Assembly: GCA_012033095.1 (NCBI GenBank)
Contig: JAAUPO010000105.1
Span: 1-7,416 of the forward strand
Direction: 5' to 3'
Source: Synechococcaceae cyanobacterium RL_1_2
GTDB lineage: Bacteria > Cyanobacteriota > Cyanobacteriia > Cyanobacteriales > JAAUPO01
Length of the DNA: 7,416 bases
Positions 6,320 through 7,416 of this stretch are shown piece after piece (position 1 is the stretch's first letter; each line of letters opens with the position of its first letter). The position numbers and the translations under genes are program-made. Below the pieces are notes generated by a model that did no database searches, was not told the origin of the DNA, and saw only the letters and a list, made by a program, of their open reading frames with translations.

Positions 6320-6448
6320 GAGGCTGTTTATAAAGACAATTGAATTGGCATTTTGCCCCCAAAACTCACCAAATTGCGGGGACTGTGAATGATTTTTCAA
6401 GAATTTCTTCCCCACCATGGGGGACAGGGGGGTTTTATAAATCAGCCC
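6320..6448. mobile_element. Degraded IS5-like miniature element (about 129 bp)
   Basis: The left end GAGGCTGTTTATAAA (6320-6334) and the right end TTTATAAATCAGCCC (6434-6448) form imperfect terminal inverted repeats with one gap. TTA flanks both sides (6317-6319 and 6449-6451). A three-base TNA duplication and ends beginning GAG/GGGCTGTTT are typical of parts of the IS5 family. The interior has no room for a transposase, so it is a non-autonomous (MITE-like) element or a deletion remnant. It lies just 14 bp after the second permease stop. The family assignment is from memory of end patterns. Confidence 0.5.
6354..6384 (-). repeat. Degenerate G-run interspersed repeat inside the 6320-6448 element
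   Basis: On the minus strand this reads AGTCCCCGCAATTTGGTGAG followed by TTTTGGGGGCA. It resembles a dispersed cyanobacterial repeat I recall, of the form AGTCCCCCAGAATTGGGGGA followed by TTTAGGGGGC. The match is partial. A further G/C-run block (CCCCACCATGGGGGACAGG, 6410-6428) lies alongside. Confidence 0.4.
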
Positions 6449-6498
6449 TTAAGGACTATTCTTTATCACCATCACTCTTTAGTTGAACCGATCTAGAT

Positions 6499-6542
6499 AA
6501 AAATAACCTGTCTTAAATATAATTAAGGCAAGTTATTTTTTT
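6499..6542. terminator. Long terminator-like hairpin, possibly bidirectional
   Basis: Eighteen-base arms at 6499-6516 (AAAAATAACCTGTCTTAA) and 6523-6540 (TTAAGGCAAGTTATTTTT) pair with one G-U wobble and one C-A mismatch around a six-base loop. Seven T's (6536-6542) follow on the plus strand, and the A-run on the left gives a T-run on the minus strand. It would end transcription from the permease pair. It sits only 43 bp before the ccbP-like start, so it might also act in that gene's leader. Confidence 0.65.
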
Positions 6543-6585
6543 ATTTGTACTTTATTTGCGATTGCATGTTACCCCTGTCTTAACC

Positions 6586-6957
6586 ATGGCAATTTCCCTT
6601 GAAGAAAAAGATAGACAATACCGAATCGACTATGAGATTCTAGCGGATTGTTATGATTCCTATGAACAAGCTTCGGCCTGGTATTGTTATGCGGAAGACC
6701 ATTTCAATAGCCCCTTTACTTCTTCCTATGATGGCAGTGAAGTGCAAGTAACGAGCCTTGCCTCGGAGGAAGAATGTGAAGAAGAATTAATGGTTAATAT
6801 TTTGGTGGAAGGCGACGAAATTCCGGTACAGATGAACGCCATTGACCCCATAAATGCTGATGAAGAAACCACCCAGCTCGTTGCAGATTGGAAATATTGG
6901 CTTGAGCAAGGATATACTTTTGCCCCAGACTACGAGGATCAGGAAGAAGATTATTAA
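6586..6957 (+). CDS. ccbP: CcbP-like acidic calcium-binding protein (123 aa)
   Basis: This is a small, strongly acidic soluble protein with no signal peptide or membrane span. It matches the pattern I know for the cyanobacterial CcbP family: an N-terminal helix leading to ASAWYCYAEDHFNSPF (near 30-45), a strand-rich middle with an EEECEEELMVNILVEG segment, IPVQMNAIDP, then ADEETTQLVADWKYWLEQGY, and a very acidic tail (DYEDQEEDY). In Anabaena, CcbP binds Ca2+ through surface acidic residues and restrains heterocyst formation. In a unicellular relative the role is more likely general Ca2+ buffering, which is inference. ATG 6586 is preferred over an in-frame TTG at 6556, because the conserved part begins after MAISLEEKD. 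No clear ribosome-binding site is seen. It has no visible operon partner. Confidence 0.75.
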   Translation: MAISLEEKDRQYRIDYEILADCYDSYEQASAWYCYAEDHFNSPFTSSYDGSEVQVTSLASEEECEEELMVNILVEGDEIPVQMNAIDPINADEETTQLVADWKYWLEQGYTFAPDYEDQEEDY

Positions 6958-7198
6958 CGGTTTCTTACTCTGTCTTCCATGGATATGGGTTAAGCGATAT
7001 CGATCATCGTCATTGAACTATCCAAACCATCTAGCCATAGGTAAAAATGACAAAACCTTATTGTTGTAGGAGCAGACAGTAATTAAGGGATAGCAGTCAT
7101 TGCCGCGATCGCGATAACATCAGGAATTTAATAAATTTGAGATTAAAAACTCGATCCTATTCTGTTCCCAGCATCAACTAAATCAATTATCGATTAGC
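6958..7198. other. Intergenic stretch, no gene seen
   Basis: From the ccbP-like stop to the miniature element at 7207 there is no convincing gene on either strand. It holds one HIP1 octamer (7105-7112) and an AT-rich part near 7120-7155. No clear intrinsic terminator for the ccbP-like gene is visible. Confidence 0.6.
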
Positions 7199-7314
7199 CA
7201 TTAAATGGGAGCATCTCACTTTTGCCGAAACACTACTCATCTTAGGAGTTGAAACCCCTATTTTGTCGTTAGCAAAGTAGGCAATTTACATAATTGAGAT
7301 GCTCCCCATTAAAT
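7199..7314. mobile_element. Miniature inverted-repeat element (100 bp) with 8-bp target duplication
   Basis: The element is 7207-7306. Its ends are perfect 12-bp inverted repeats: GGGAGCATCTCA (7207-7218) and TGAGATGCTCCC (7295-7306). It is flanked by an exact direct repeat, CATTAAAT, at 7199-7206 and 7307-7314, the expected target duplication. The 76-bp interior codes for nothing evident. Perfect ends and duplication suggest a fairly recent insertion. An 8-bp duplication occurs in several IS families (for example ISL3 and IS66), so the parent transposase cannot be named. It lies about 43 bp before the DUF2499 gene and may affect its promoter. Confidence 0.85.
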
Positions 7315-7327
7315 TCTAGTTAAACTC

Positions 7328-7333
7328 TATATT
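7328..7333 (+). promoter_or_regulatory. Candidate -10 box for the DUF2499 gene
   Basis: TATATT at 7328-7333 matches five of six -10 consensus bases and lies 23 bp before the ATG at 7357. At normal spacing the -35 position falls on the right edge of the miniature element and its target duplication (about 7305-7311), where no good TTGACA match exists. TTGAGA at 7294-7299 is too far away at 28 bp. Confidence 0.3.
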
Positions 7334-7356
7334 CCCCTAACCCCTTTGCACTCCCA

Positions 7357-7416
7357 ATGAATGCCTTATCCTTTCCGACTTGGGTTGTCCATGTTTCCAG
7401 CGTAGCAGAATGGATT
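7357..7416 (+). CDS. ycf49: DUF2499 / Ycf49-like membrane protein, 5' end only
   Basis: The gene starts at ATG 7357 and runs off the window after 20 codons. The residues MNALSFPTWVVHVSSVAEW match the N-terminus I recall for the DUF2499 (Ycf49-like) family of cyanobacteria and plastids, in which S-x-PTW-x-x-HVSS-x-x-EW precedes the first membrane span. The function of the family is unknown to me. Only the first part is visible, so integrity cannot be judged. No Shine-Dalgarno sequence is evident; CCCCTTTGCACTCCCA precedes the start. The name rests on memory of a short motif. Confidence 0.65.
   Translation, partial: MNALSFPTWVVHVSSVAEWI

Noticed and set aside
6854..7069. Open frame overlapping the end of the ccbP-like gene
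   Set aside because: It overlaps the conserved ADEETTQLVADW segment in another frame and its own product looks random.
1..7416. CRISPR array, tRNA, rRNA or phage defence genes
   Set aside because: I saw no regularly spaced direct repeats, no cloverleaf-like sequence and no nuclease, helicase or toxin motifs.

Overview
The window looks like a Synechocystis-type cyanobacterium. It carries at least six copies of the HIP1 octamer GCGATCGC (1249, 2064, 2115, 4929, 5862, 7105). Its genes include a cyanobacterial alternative terminal oxidase pair, a CcbP-type calcium-binding protein and the start of a DUF2499/Ycf49-like protein. All supported genes lie on the plus strand.

Layout. Positions 1-423 are a gene-poor leader with a possible upstream gene tail and two weak small ORFs. 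Next come subunits I (424-2063) and III (2201-2820) of an A-type heme-copper oxidase, assigned to the alternative respiratory terminal oxidase genes ctaD2 and ctaE2. No subunit II gene adjoins them. A strong intrinsic terminator (2916-2947) closes this unit. Two tandem paralogous polytopic membrane proteins of ABC-2 permease type follow (3059-4594 and 4611-6305), 16 bp apart and probably co-transcribed. No ATPase gene is in view. The intergenic stretch 6306-6585 holds a 129-bp IS5-like miniature element and a long terminator-like hairpin. Then come a ccbP-like gene (6586-6957), a clean 100-bp miniature element with perfect 12-bp ends and an 8-bp target duplication (7207-7306), and the first 20 codons of the DUF2499 gene (7357 onward).

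The most striking property is that three of the four long genes are broken by single-base indels: one in ctaD2 (-1), two in ctaE2 (+1, +1) and two in the second permease (+1, -1). On both sides of each break the protein continues in normal conserved form, and undoing one base restores it. Several breaks lie in or beside short homopolymers. Uncorrected sequencing or assembly error is the simplest explanation; very recent decay of the oxidase and permease genes is the alternative.

Functionally, CtaD2 and CtaE2 would form the core of an O2-reducing terminal oxidase, probably in the cytoplasmic membrane. The two permeases would be the membrane part of an ABC exporter whose ATPase is encoded elsewhere. 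The CcbP-like protein would bind Ca2+ in the cytoplasm. I see no evidence of a defence system, CRISPR array, tRNA or rRNA.
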